Below the pieces are notes generated by a model. That model did no database searches, was not told the origin of the DNA, and worked only from the letters and a program-made list of their open reading frames with translations. Source: JAVBTR01 sp031556065 (GTDB taxonomy: Bacteria > Bacillota > Clostridia > Christensenellales > Aristaeellaceae). Taken from it: a stretch of DNA of 64,000 nt. The stretch covers positions 1 through 64,000 of the forward strand of contig JAVBTR010000022.1 in assembly GCA_031556065.1 (NCBI GenBank). Reading direction: 5' to 3'. The position numbers and the translations under genes were made by a program. Shown here in pieces: positions 42,072-50,537 of this stretch (position 1 is the first letter of the stretch; each line of letters starts with the position of its first letter).

Positions 42072-42890
42072 ATGCGTATTTTAGTTTTAACGGATATCCA
42101 TGCCAACTTAAACGCCTTGAAGGCGGTTTTTAAAAAGCTTCCTCAAATAAAACCCGATCTCATTATTTCATTAGGGGATCAGATCAATTATGGCCCCTTC
42201 CCCAGAGAGACCCTGGCCCTTTTACGGGATGAAAAGGTATTCATGCTCATGGGCAACCATGAGGAGCGTTTCGAACGGCTGCGTTTGAAAAACGATCCCA
42301 GCCTGCTAACTTATAATTGGAACCTTTTACATTTCACCTTTGCCCAGTTGAAGGGCGAAGCCTTCCACTTGCCAAAGCAGCTCCACTTCGGCCGGTATTT
42401 CTTTACCCACAGCGTACCGGGAGATTTGTTCAAGATTATAGAAGCAGATCAATTAAGTGAATTTTCCGCCATTGCCAAGCAGCTTCCATCCGGTGTGGAT
42501 GCTTATTTTTCCGGCCACAATCACCTGGCCTGGAAGGTGGAAACCGATGGGGTTACCTTCTTCAATTCCGGCAGCACAGGCTGCTTTGAAGGGGGCCAGG
42601 GCTGCATGGCAGGCTGGCACTTGATCGACGATCGCGGCCATGTGGAAACACACCTGACCCCTTACGATATTGCCGGTCTGAAAGAAGCCTTTGTCTCCAC
42701 CGGCGCGGCTCAAATGGCCCCGGAATTCAGCGCCTTGGTTATGCACCAGATGGTCACCGGGGAACACAAAACCTTTCCCGAATTTATCAAGCTGGCCTTT
42801 GCCATAGAAAAGGAAACGGGCCTTCCCTGGAACAGTAAAGAAGCCTTTCATCTGGCTATAAGGAGTATGGACTTATGCAAAATGATCTGA
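42072..42890 (+). CDS. Metallophosphoesterase
   Basis: A 272-aa calcineurin-like phosphoesterase: DIHAN near residue 8, GDQINYGP and GNHEE, FTHSVPG and SGHNH form the two-metal site; the motifs are complete. It belongs to the YfcE/MJ0936-like group with unknown natural substrate. AAGGAGG precedes ATG 42072. mnmE begins inside its last codons, so it is cotranscribed with it. No clear link of function to tRNA modification is evident. Confidence 0.85.
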   Translation: MRILVLTDIHANLNALKAVFKKLPQIKPDLIISLGDQINYGPFPRETLALLRDEKVFMLMGNHEERFERLRLKNDPSLLTYNWNLLHFTFAQLKGEAFHLPKQLHFGRYFFTHSVPGDLFKIIEADQLSEFSAIAKQLPSGVDAYFSGHNHLAWKVETDGVTFFNSGSTGCFEGGQGCMAGWHLIDDRGHVETHLTPYDIAGLKEAFVSTGAAQMAPEFSALVMHQMVTGEHKTFPEFIKLAFAIEKETGLPWNSKEAFHLAIRSMDLCKMI

Positions 42891-44224
42891 TCGCTGCCAT
42901 CGCCACCCCTTATGGCAAGGGGGGCATTGCCATAATCCGCCTAAGCGGCCAGAGGGCGGAGGAAGTGCTTTCAAAGGTTTTCATTCCACAAAATAAAAAG
43001 CCCTTAAAAAGCCACATGCTCACCTATGGGCGTTTAAACGACAACGGCCAACTGCTGGATGAATGCATGGCCGTGGTAATGCGGGGGCCCAAAAGCTATA
43101 CAAGGGAGGATGTGTGCGAATTGCATGTCCATGGCGGCATCGCCGCTGCCCAAACAGCCCTGGAGCTATGCCTTGAAAACGGTGCCCGCTTGGCCCAGTG
43201 CGGCGAATTTACAAGACGGGCCTTTGAAAACGGCCGCATTGATTTAAGCCAGGCGGAAGCTGTTATGGCCATGATCAGCGCCCAGGGCAAACTATCCCAG
43301 CGGGCCGCCATGCGGGAATTACAGGGGGGAGCCAGCCGGTTTATACGCTCCGCCCAGGAAACCCTTTTTGCCCTGATGGCTTCTTTGGAAGCAGCGGTGG
43401 ATTACCCCGAGGAAGTGGATGAACAGGAGGCTACCCAGGGGCTTTGCCAAGGCTTGAGGGCGCTTGCACAAACCTTGCTTTCCGCCATCGATGAAAAGGC
43501 CGCCAGAATGATTAACCAGGGGCTTTCTGTAGCCCTTTGCGGCACCCCCAATGTGGGCAAATCCTCCCTTTTAAATGCCCTTTTAGGGGAAGATAAGGCC
43601 ATCGTTACCGACATTCCCGGCACCACAAGGGATGTGCTTACCGGCGTTCTTGAACTAAACGGTATCCCTGTTCATTTAAGCGATACCGCCGGGCTTCACG
43701 AATCCCAGGACACTGTAGAAAAGCTGGGCATTGAGCGGGCCCGGAAAATTATGGACGATTCTGATTGTGTTTTATTGGTGCTGGATGGGTCCAGGCCTCT
43801 TACAGCGGAAGAGACCGCATTGCTCCAAGGGGATTACAGCCAGGCCCTTTTTGTCTTCATTAATAAAAATGATTTAACCCAATGCCTGGATGCTAAAACC
43901 ATCCGGCCACTAAACAGCAATGCCCTGGTTTTTGTAGGCAGCACCCTGGTCCCCTCCACGTTAGCACCCTTGAAAGAGGCCATCGCTGCCCTGGCGGGAG
44001 ATACCGACGCCCTGATGCTCACCAACCAACGGCATTTGGCTTTAGCTAAAAAAGCCGCCGACAGCCTGTTAGCCGCGGCGGATGAACTGGAAAACGGGTT
44101 GGCCCTGGATCTCAGCGCTGTGGATCTTCGGGAAGCCCTTAACGCTTTAGGGGAAATTACAGGGGATCAGATTGAGGAACGGGTTCTGGATCATGTCTTT
44201 TCCACTTTCTGCGTGGGAAAATAG
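42875..44224 (+). CDS. mnmE: tRNA uridine-5-carboxymethylaminomethyl modification GTPase MnmE
   Basis: MnmE, with MnmG, makes the cmnm5 modification on U34 of certain tRNAs. The 449-aa protein begins ATPYGKGGIAIIRLSG (formyl-THF-binding domain), contains the GTPase motifs GTPNVGKSSLLNALL (near 222), DIPGTTRD and NKND, and ends in FSTFCVGK, where the Cys near the C-terminus is the usual conserved CIGK position with Val for Ile. It starts within the 3' end of the phosphoesterase gene. No mnmG is in the window. Confidence 0.96.
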   Translation: MQNDLIAAIATPYGKGGIAIIRLSGQRAEEVLSKVFIPQNKKPLKSHMLTYGRLNDNGQLLDECMAVVMRGPKSYTREDVCELHVHGGIAAAQTALELCLENGARLAQCGEFTRRAFENGRIDLSQAEAVMAMISAQGKLSQRAAMRELQGGASRFIRSAQETLFALMASLEAAVDYPEEVDEQEATQGLCQGLRALAQTLLSAIDEKAARMINQGLSVALCGTPNVGKSSLLNALLGEDKAIVTDIPGTTRDVLTGVLELNGIPVHLSDTAGLHESQDTVEKLGIERARKIMDDSDCVLLVLDGSRPLTAEETALLQGDYSQALFVFINKNDLTQCLDAKTIRPLNSNALVFVGSTLVPSTLAPLKEAIAALAGDTDALMLTNQRHLALAKKAADSLLAAADELENGLALDLSAVDLREALNALGEITGDQIEERVLDHVFSTFCVGK

Positions 44225-44234
44225 GTTGCGTTCT

Positions 44235-45254
44235 TTATATTTCCTCTAAATTTTTCACCGTTTCCCCTATCAGCATTCTGCCTTCCACCACTGCCGGAGG
44301 CAGAATGGGCGCATCCGGGTTTTCGATACGGTTGATCAGCCGTATAGCGGCTTGCCTGCCGATTTCATCCCCATCCTGGCGGTAAGTTGTTAGCCTGGGG
44401 TGTATTTTTTGGATCAGCGATGTGCCATCGTAGCCCACCACAGAAATGTCCTCAGGTATGCGAAGCCCTGCCTGGTTAATGGCCGTAATGCCTCCAAGCG
44501 CGGAATAGTCGTCCGTCATAAGAATACAGGTAGGCCGGGGTGTGGTGTTTAAAAGCGCCTGAACGTCCTGCTGGGCATGGGAAGTGGAGTGGTAATGGCT
44601 CTGCACCACATGTTCAGGGTTCACAGGCAGCTTGAACTCCCGCATTTTTTCATAGTAGGCGGAAAGCCGCGCATCGGTTACGTTGCTGGGTGTTCCGTAC
44701 ATAAAGGCAATATCCCGGTGCCCCATTGAATAGACATAATCCATCAGCGCCCGCACCCCTTCGCGGTTATCGCTTAAAACACAATCCTTGTTGGAAAAGA
44801 AATGATCGATGGCCACCGATGGGATTTCGCTGCTAACCAGCTCTTGTATTTCCATCATCTGGAACTCTACGCACATCAGGCAGATGCCGTCTACATTGCG
44901 GTAGCGGCAATGGTTCAAATAGCTTTCCTCCCGGTTACCGATGTTGTGGTTGATTAATGTAATATCATACCCACGGCTTTCAGCTTCCCTGCGAAAGCCC
45001 CCTAAGAGCACCCCAAAGAAGGTGTGCAATAGGCTGTTATGCAACTCGTCCACCAAGATAACACCCAGGTTATAGGTCTTATTGGTTTTCAGTGCCCGGG
45101 CCAAGGCATTGGGCCGGTAGCCAATTTCCGCCGCTGCCTTTAAAACCCTTTCCCGGGTTTCCTCGGACACATCGGGGTAGCCGTTAAGGGCCTTGGATAC
45201 CGCCGAAACCGATATGCCACATTTTTTGGATAAATCACGTATGGTTACAGCCAT
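44235..45254 (-). CDS. LacI-family transcriptional regulator
   Basis: A 339-aa regulator with an N-terminal HTH and hinge (MAVTIRDLSKKCGISVSAVS ... KALNGYPDVSEETRERV) and a periplasmic-binding-protein-like ligand domain. The ligand is unknown; the context (OadB-like pump) points to an organic acid or sugar. ATG 45254 is chosen because the more upstream frame would start beside the promoter. AAAACGTTTT at 45281-45290, between its promoter and start, is a perfect LacI-type operator, so it probably represses itself. It is divergent from the membrane protein and OadB-like genes. Confidence 0.88.
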   Translation of the reverse strand: MAVTIRDLSKKCGISVSAVSKALNGYPDVSEETRERVLKAAAEIGYRPNALARALKTNKTYNLGVILVDELHNSLLHTFFGVLLGGFRREAESRGYDITLINHNIGNREESYLNHCRYRNVDGICLMCVEFQMMEIQELVSSEIPSVAIDHFFSNKDCVLSDNREGVRALMDYVYSMGHRDIAFMYGTPSNVTDARLSAYYEKMREFKLPVNPEHVVQSHYHSTSHAQQDVQALLNTTPRPTCILMTDDYSALGGITAINQAGLRIPEDISVVGYDGTSLIQKIHPRLTTYRQDGDEIGRQAAIRLINRIENPDAPILPPAVVEGRMLIGETVKNLEEI

Positions 45255-45280
45255 GAACCGCCACCCCTTTATTTTGGACG

Positions 45281-45290
45281 AAAACGTTTT
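45281..45290. promoter_or_regulatory. LacI-type operator
   Basis: A perfect 10-base palindrome AAAACGTTTT with central CG, as in LacI/CcpA-type sites, 27 bases upstream of the LacI start and just downstream of its promoter. Confidence 0.6.
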
Positions 45291-45299
45291 ATTTCGTAC

Positions 45300-45328
45300 A
45301 TCATACCACATTTTACCCAATGAAGCAA
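45300..45328 (-). promoter_or_regulatory. Promoter of the LacI gene
   Basis: On the minus strand TTGCTT (45328-45323) and extended -10 TGGTATGAT (TATGAT, 45305-45300), spacer 17. Confidence 0.7.
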
Positions 45329-45384
45329 CGAATTTTCGTCATTTTCGCTATTCTTGCCCATCAGGGCGATCTCTTTGCGCCATA

Positions 45385-45420
45385 AGAAGGATATTGGCTG
45401 CTCCTTCTCTAACATATAAT
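45385..45420 (+). promoter_or_regulatory. Promoter region of the OadB-like operon with inverted repeat
   Basis: TATAAT at 45415-45420, with a poor -35 (TTGGCT at 45394-45399, spacer 15). The inverted repeat AGAAGGA/TCCTTCT (45385-45391 and 45402-45408) overlaps it and could be an activator or repressor site. Confidence 0.45.
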
Positions 45421-45454
45421 GTATAGGAATGCGCTGCGAAGGGCGGTGGCTAAG

Positions 45455-45865
45455 GTGTTCCTTAAACGACGGCATGCCTTCATACATTTATTTTTTGTGT
45501 TGCTGACAGGTCTGGCCCTGCTGACATTCCCCTGCCCCAGGGTCTTATTTGAATACCCATCAAGTGTCGCTTTGGAGCCTGTTTATTCCATACAGCGCAT
45601 GGATATTTCGCGCCAAATGCCCCAGGCCTTTTTCCATGGTTCTTTATCCGAAAGTCATTTAACACAAGATTGGTTTTTCTCTTCTATTCAGATACGCTTG
45701 CTTGCCTGTTTATTTTTGCTTTCCTTTGTCTTTCCTTTTGAAAGCCTTGTGCTTTTGCTTTTGGAAAGGCTTCGTTTTATCCATACCATAAAGCCCTTTA
45801 CGTCGCTTTTATCCTTGCCCATTGGCGGCAACTCTCCCCCTGAAATGCTTGGTGTTCAAGCATAA
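45455..45865 (+). CDS. Small membrane protein of unknown function
   Basis: A possible 136-aa protein (start GTG 45455 with GAAGGG upstream; an ATG at 45419 lies in the -10 region and would be untranscribed). It has one membrane segment near the N-terminus (FIHLFFVLLTGLALLTF) and a second hydrophobic region about 90-110 (IRLLACLFLLSFVFPF). It is not recognisable as OadG, the small gamma subunit, because it lacks a Pro/Ala-rich tail. It ends 18 bases before the OadB-like gene, whose partners it might supply; function unknown and gene status uncertain. Confidence 0.4.
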   Translation: MFLKRRHAFIHLFFVLLTGLALLTFPCPRVLFEYPSSVALEPVYSIQRMDISRQMPQAFFHGSLSESHLTQDWFFSSIQIRLLACLFLLSFVFPFESLVLLLLERLRFIHTIKPFTSLLSLPIGGNSPPEMLGVQA

Positions 45866-45883
45866 AAACAGGAGGGAATACAA

Positions 45884-47032
45884 TTGGCATTTGAAAACTT
45901 CATACAAGCCACCGGCCTTGTGTCCATGACCTTCGGGCAGTGGGTCATGGTGGGTCTGGCACTTACCATGTGTTATTTGGCAATCATTAAAAAATATGAA
46001 CCCCTTTTACTCTTACCCCTGGCATTTGGCATGCTGATCGCCAACGTGCCTGCCGCCGGGCTTTCCGCCCACGATGAGGGCGGCCTGGTTTATTACTTAT
46101 ATCAGGGCATCAAAACAGGCGTCTACCCGCCGATGATCTTTCTTTGCATCGGCGCCATGACAGATTTTGAACCCTTGATCGCCTCTCCCAAATCGGCACT
46201 TATCGGCCTTGGGGGACAGCTGGGGATTTTCGTTGCCATGGGAGGAGCCCTTTTGCTTGGGAGCCTGCTTTCCAAGATCGTTCCCGGCATGGAGCCCTTT
46301 ACCCTCCAGCAAGCCGCTACCATCGGCATTATCGGCAGCTCCGACGGCCCCACCTCCATTTACGTGGCCGATCGCCTGGCACCGGACATGCTGCCCACCA
46401 TCGCTATTGCCGCCTATTCATACATGGCCCTGGTTCCCTTGATCCAACCGCCCATTATGCGGGCCTTGACCACTGAAAAAGAGCGGGTAATCGAAATGCC
46501 CTTGCCCCGGAAGGTCTCCCGCAACCAAAAGCTGGTCTTCCCTTTAGCCATGACGCTGCTGACCCTGCTCTTGGTTCCCACTGCCGCCCCCCTTATTTCC
46601 ATGCTGATGCTTGGCAACCTCATTAAAGAAAGCGGCGTTACCGATAGATTGGCCCGGGCATTGCAAAACGATCTGCTCAGCATTCTCACCATGCTTATCG
46701 GCGTCTCCATCGGCGCTACGGCCACCGCCCAACGGATGCTCAACCCGCAAACCATTCTGATTATCGCCCTGGGGCTCATTGCCTTTTGCTTTGGCACCGT
46801 AGGTGGTATGCTGATCGCCAAGCTGCTTTGCAAATTAACCGGCGGCAAGGTGAACCCGCTCATTGGCAATGCGGGGGTATCCGCTATGCCAATGGCCGCC
46901 AGGGTATCGCAAAAGCTGGGCCAGGAATACAACCCCCACAACTTCCTTTTAATGCACGCCATGGGGCCAATCGTGTCTTCAACCATTGGCTCCGCGGTCA
47001 TCGCAGGTCTGTTCATTGCCATGCTAGGCTAA
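45884..47032 (+). CDS. Sodium-pump decarboxylase beta-subunit-like protein (OadB family)
   Basis: A 382-aa membrane protein of the OadB/MmdB/GcdB family, the subunit in which decarboxylation of a carboxybiotin drives Na+ export. Eleven or so helices. The Na+-site motif SSDGPTSIYVA (Asp near 154) and GNAGVSAMPMAARVSQ are kept, but in the C-terminal motif usually written HAMGPNV the Asn is Ile (HAMGPIVSS). No alpha, gamma or biotin-carrier gene lies nearby, so it may pair with subunits elsewhere or do something else. TTG start at 45884 with AGGAGGG. A phosphoribosyltransferase-like gene follows at 25 bases. Confidence 0.85.
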   Translation: MAFENFIQATGLVSMTFGQWVMVGLALTMCYLAIIKKYEPLLLLPLAFGMLIANVPAAGLSAHDEGGLVYYLYQGIKTGVYPPMIFLCIGAMTDFEPLIASPKSALIGLGGQLGIFVAMGGALLLGSLLSKIVPGMEPFTLQQAATIGIIGSSDGPTSIYVADRLAPDMLPTIAIAAYSYMALVPLIQPPIMRALTTEKERVIEMPLPRKVSRNQKLVFPLAMTLLTLLLVPTAAPLISMLMLGNLIKESGVTDRLARALQNDLLSILTMLIGVSIGATATAQRMLNPQTILIIALGLIAFCFGTVGGMLIAKLLCKLTGGKVNPLIGNAGVSAMPMAARVSQKLGQEYNPHNFLLMHAMGPIVSSTIGSAVIAGLFIAMLG

Positions 47033-47057
47033 CGACTTTTGAAAAGGAGAGAACCAC

Positions 47058-47699
47058 ATGCTTGAAAACACCCACATCATTTCCTCCTCAAAGAACCCTG
47101 TCATTGCTATGGCGGTATCCCCCGGTCACTTCGCCACCTCATCCTCCCACATCAGCCATTACCTGAACATGATCGAAATGAAAACCAATGCTTTGGCTGC
47201 CCGGGATGTGGCCCGGGAAATGGGCGTCCCCTTCCTGACCAGCTCCTTGGTGGATACCATTGTCTGTATGGAGGGCACGGAAATCATCGGCGCTTTTCTA
47301 GCTCAGGAGCTTCTTCAGGACGGCACCATGGTCATGAACAGCGATGGGGAAATTCACGTTGTGACCCCGAAAAACAACACCAACGGCCAATTGGTTTTCC
47401 CGCGAAACGTTTATCCCTTCCTTGCGGATAAAAACGTGGTGCTGCTGGTGGCCTCTGTTTCTAGCGGCACCACCATCCACCGGGCCCGGGAATGCATTAC
47501 CTATTACGGCGGCAAGCTGACAGGCATCTGCGCCATTTTCTCCGCAGTGCCAAGCGTTGAGGATATTCCTATCTACTCCGTCTTCACCGCCGACGATGTT
47601 CCGGATTATTACCTTTCCTCCGCCGCGAATTGCCCTATGTGCGCCCGTGGCCGCAAGCTTGACGCTATTATTACCGCACACGGGTATCATGAGTTATAA
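47058..47699 (+). CDS. Phosphoribosyltransferase-like protein, probably inactive
   Basis: A 213-aa cytosolic protein resembling orotate-type PRTases in outline: an N-terminal hood (SHISHYLNMIEMKTNALAARD), a core beta strand, and VLLVASVSSGTTIHRA where active enzymes have VVDDVxxTGGT or VLLVDDVISSGTT; the two acidic residues that bind the ribose of PRPP are Ala-Ser here. It also has a Cys-rich CPMC near the C-terminus. It follows the OadB-like gene, with AAAGGAG before its ATG. A regulatory or sensor role is possible; the reaction is not known. Confidence 0.55.
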   Translation: MLENTHIISSSKNPVIAMAVSPGHFATSSSHISHYLNMIEMKTNALAARDVAREMGVPFLTSSLVDTIVCMEGTEIIGAFLAQELLQDGTMVMNSDGEIHVVTPKNNTNGQLVFPRNVYPFLADKNVVLLVASVSSGTTIHRARECITYYGGKLTGICAIFSAVPSVEDIPIYSVFTADDVPDYYLSSAANCPMCARGRKLDAIITAHGYHEL

Positions 47700-47719
47700 G
47701 CTTACGATAATGTTATTTT

Positions 47720-47765
47720 GCAAGGAACCCTTTCTGGTTTTGCAAAACCAGAAAGGGTTCCTTGC
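47720..47765. terminator. 46-bp perfect palindrome, bidirectional terminator
   Basis: Both 23-base halves (47720-47742, 47743-47765) are exactly complementary, with a T-rich approach on each side. It lies between the PRTase-like gene and the converging secreted-protein gene. Confidence 0.75.
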
Positions 47766-47809
47766 ATTCTTCCCAAAGAAGAAAACCTGTATGAGATTGC
47801 GTGGATTAT

Positions 47810-48952
47810 TTACTTTACATCCTTCCAGGTAAGAATCTTAGGTTCAATGGAGTTGCTGACCTGCCCGGCTTCAGGGCTGTACACCACCTCGCCTGTTTGG
47901 GCATCAATGGCCATGGCTGTTGAAGGACGCATCCCCTTTCGGGCGGAGGGTTCCCCTGCTATTTCCTCTTTATCGAAGGTACCCACCTCGTAAGCCAGCA
48001 GCCGCCACACGGGCCGCACCTGGTACACCCGATCGAAGGTGCCCTCCGGGTAGGATTTCCGATCCCCCAGCCAGCCCACATGGTTGCTTGTGCCCTTCTC
48101 CATCAGCACCAGCTGATAGCCGAACCGCACTTGGTATACATTGATGATCTTCCCGCTTTTAATCAGCTTTTCAATGCTTTTTTGTATCTCACTCCAAGGC
48201 AAAAGAGGCAAATCTTCATGCCGCATGCCTACCTGTTTTAAGGTAGCTCCGCTGATGCTATAGAGCCCGTCCTTATAAATCTCTGCCCAAACGCAGCTGG
48301 TTGGGAACCAGCTGCGGGTGTTTTCCCCCGAAAACAGCACAGGAATCCCCTCAAACTGCTGCACAGCCGACAGCCAATACCAGCCATAGTCCAGATCATT
48401 GTAGAATTGGACAAGGTATGGATTATCGGTTGTTACCGTGCCTCCAAACGCTTGGTTTCCCAAAACAACCAGATTGTCCACCTTAAAGTATTTTTCTGCC
48501 AAGACCATCATTATATCCGTTGCATCTCCCATGGTAAGGGGGCTGTTTTTCCCTTGGCCGTCTGGGCACCAGCTATAAACTTCATCGTTGAGTGAGAAGC
48601 CCTCGTCGGTTTTGCGGTTATACATGGTATCCACTTCCAACAAGCCGGTGCCTGCCCGAGCAGACTCGCGCATGCTGACATCCTCGTCCAGATACAAATC
48701 CGTGTTTACCTGTAGTTCCACCATGGGGCATTTTTCCACATCCGGCACTTCAATTTCCAGATCGATTCGGAACGCATCGCCCTTTTTCATACCCCCGGCC
48801 TTCACGGCGGATTGATACGCTCCATGCCAGCCCTCCCTGGTTTGAAGATAAAGCTCCTCAATGGTAACATAATTGGTTTTAGCCAAAGCCGGCAAAGCTG
48901 AAAGCGTCAATGCCGCTGCCAGAATCAAGCTCCAGGTTCTTTTGCTTTTCAT
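47810..48952 (-). CDS. Secreted protein, last gene of the ECF operon
   Basis: A 380-aa protein with a clear signal peptide (MKSKRTWSLILAAALTLSALPALAK, shown in part; cleavage near ALA). Mature part: a region 30-240 containing acidic EVPDVEKCPMVEL and an aromatic segment around residue 205 (YNDLDYGWYWLSAV), and a C-terminal PepSY-like portion with MAIDAQTGEVVYSPEAG. It resembles proteins annotated only as DUF6034-type in Clostridia; I am not certain of that. Its start overlaps the anti-sigma stop (ATGA), so all three genes are coupled. It may sense or act in the wall. Confidence 0.6.
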   Translation of the reverse strand: MKSKRTWSLILAAALTLSALPALAKTNYVTIEELYLQTREGWHGAYQSAVKAGGMKKGDAFRIDLEIEVPDVEKCPMVELQVNTDLYLDEDVSMRESARAGTGLLEVDTMYNRKTDEGFSLNDEVYSWCPDGQGKNSPLTMGDATDIMMVLAEKYFKVDNLVVLGNQAFGGTVTTDNPYLVQFYNDLDYGWYWLSAVQQFEGIPVLFSGENTRSWFPTSCVWAEIYKDGLYSISGATLKQVGMRHEDLPLLPWSEIQKSIEKLIKSGKIINVYQVRFGYQLVLMEKGTSNHVGWLGDRKSYPEGTFDRVYQVRPVWRLLAYEVGTFDKEEIAGEPSARKGMRPSTAMAIDAQTGEVVYSPEAGQVSNSIEPKILTWKDVK

Positions 48953-49893
48953 TGAATCTCTACCTCCATTTTTTCACTTTCGGATGCCTTGAAGAAAAGC
49001 GTTTCCGGCCAGCCTGCCTGGGGCGGATCGAACAGAAAGAGAATATCCTGCACTGTTTCCTCCGGGTCCCAGCTTACCATATAGCCAGATAGCAGGGTGC
49101 CGTCGGGTAAATACAGACTCCAATCATGGGGATTGTCAGCGGATGTAAACCGTACTTCCAAAGACCCCCGAAGAGGGGTGAATACGGCGCTGATAAGCTC
49201 CACCTTCAGCCCATCCTTTTCGTAAGCCTTGGCGGTTCCCCGTTTCGCCGCAGCCGCCGCCATACCTGCATCCATCACGAAGCTGGGCTGCTCTGCCCCG
49301 CCTGCCAGCACATAAAGGCTCACGGTAAATTTGCCTTCTAAGGTTTCTTCCAGGTTGGCCCGCTTGTAAAACAGCACTCGGCCCGGTACTTGTGTGCCGA
49401 TCATCCGGTCATTTTCCCAGTAAATATCCTTTCCATCAATAGCGCCGCCATCGCAGGAGCCTAAGAAGCCTTTCAGGTTCATTTCCTCCAGCGTCTGCCA
49501 GGGATTATCCGGGTAGGCGTTGATAACCGCCGAATCCTCCAGCGAATACACAATTCTTAGCTCCTGGCCATCGTAGATGGCTTGCAGCACATCCATTTTC
49601 ACACTGCCGAACTGGTAATGGGCCAAGTCCGTCTGCACCAAACCCTGGGCCTGTGGAAGCGTAATGGATTCATGATCCTGCATCCAATCATCACTAAAGT
49701 GCAGCACACCGCCCCACACTGCCGCAGCCACTGCCATGGCAGCCACCAGCAGCGTAATCGCCATGACCATGGCAAAACTTAATCGTTTCGCCGTTTTTCC
49801 GGCTCTTTGTTCTTGTCTTATCTGAATAAAAGCCCGGTTCATGGCCTTTTCAAAACCATCTGGCACAGGTCTAAAGCTTTTTTCTAAATTCAT
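48949..49893 (-). CDS. Membrane anti-sigma-like protein (DUF4179 type)
   Basis: A 314-aa protein with a short cytosolic N-terminus, one membrane helix near 40-64 (LSFAMVMAITLLVAAMAVAAA), and a long outside domain with VLQAIYDGQELRIVYSLED, the type of sequence seen in DUF4179 proteins that accompany ECF sigma factors. It likely holds the sigma factor at the membrane until a signal arrives. It overlaps the sigma stop by four bases. Confidence 0.75.
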   Translation of the reverse strand: MNLEKSFRPVPDGFEKAMNRAFIQIRQEQRAGKTAKRLSFAMVMAITLLVAAMAVAAAVWGGVLHFSDDWMQDHESITLPQAQGLVQTDLAHYQFGSVKMDVLQAIYDGQELRIVYSLEDSAVINAYPDNPWQTLEEMNLKGFLGSCDGGAIDGKDIYWENDRMIGTQVPGRVLFYKRANLEETLEGKFTVSLYVLAGGAEQPSFVMDAGMAAAAAKRGTAKAYEKDGLKVELISAVFTPLRGSLEVRFTSADNPHDWSLYLPDGTLLSGYMVSWDPEETVQDILFLFDPPQAGWPETLFFKASESEKMEVEIQ

Positions 49894-50369
49894 AATGTCA
49901 TTTCCTCCCCCAGCATATCCTTCAATTGCTGCCTGCCCCGATACAGGCGGTTGCGCACAGTGCCCTCGGGCCGCCTTGTGAGCTCCGCTATTTCTTTTGT
50001 AGAAAACCCCTCCAAATAATGCAGGACAATAGCCAGCCGAATATCCATTGGCAGCCGGCCGACGGCATCGTGAAGTTCTTGGTTTTCAATGCCGCCATTC
50101 TCAATCTCCTGGGTTTCATTCAGCATTTCTGCGGCTGAGAACCGCTTTTTTCTTTTAAGCATGGTGTAACAGGTGTTGCTCACAATCCGCGTAATCCAGC
50201 ACCTGAACATGCTTTCATCCTTTAAGGAATCCCGCTTCCGCCAGGCCCTTAAAAGCGCCTCTTGAACAGCATCCTCGCAATCCCTATCGTGACGCAAAAT
50301 GGTATACGCCACATGGTATAACAACCGTTGACAGCCCTCCGCGGCTTCAACAAAGCTTTGCTCCGTCAC
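49890..50369 (-). CDS. RNA polymerase sigma factor, ECF (sigma-70 family)
   Basis: A 159-aa ECF sigma factor. Region 2 contains DCEDAVQEALLRAWRKRDSL and FRCWITRIVSNTC; region 4 contains RLPMDIRLAIVLHYLEGFS ... TKEIAELTRRPEGTVRNRL, an HTH. Start is GTG at 50369 with AGGAA upstream. With the two downstream genes it makes a sigma/anti-sigma/effector operon, probably induced by cell-envelope stress. A candidate ECF-type promoter lies upstream (50423-50449). Confidence 0.9.
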   Translation of the reverse strand: MTEQSFVEAAEGCQRLLYHVAYTILRHDRDCEDAVQEALLRAWRKRDSLKDESMFRCWITRIVSNTCYTMLKRKKRFSAAEMLNETQEIENGGIENQELHDAVGRLPMDIRLAIVLHYLEGFSTKEIAELTRRPEGTVRNRLYRGRQQLKDMLGEEMTL

Positions 50370-50422
50370 TGTCTTCCTCTTTCCGCGGCTGCCGCCGCCT
50401 TCGTAACGCGTTCAATATATAA

Positions 50423-50449
50423 GACACTTCGAGAGGGTATAATGTTTAC
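50423..50449 (-). promoter_or_regulatory. Possible autoregulated ECF promoter
   Basis: On the minus strand GTAAAC (50449-50444) and TGTC (50426-50423) are spaced like a -35/-10 pair of ECF promoters. A sigma-A-like TTATAC-17-TATATT also overlaps. Confidence 0.3.
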
Positions 50450-50537
50450 CTTTATCTTGCCAGACCAAAAAACTTGTATTGAAACCGTAAAAAGCGGCCC
50501 TCCACGACCGGGTCAGCGCCCAGCGCCCCGTAAATCT

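Noticed and set aside
48949..49092. Short plus-strand ORFs at the anti-sigma/secreted protein junction
   Set aside because: Antisense shadows without SD.
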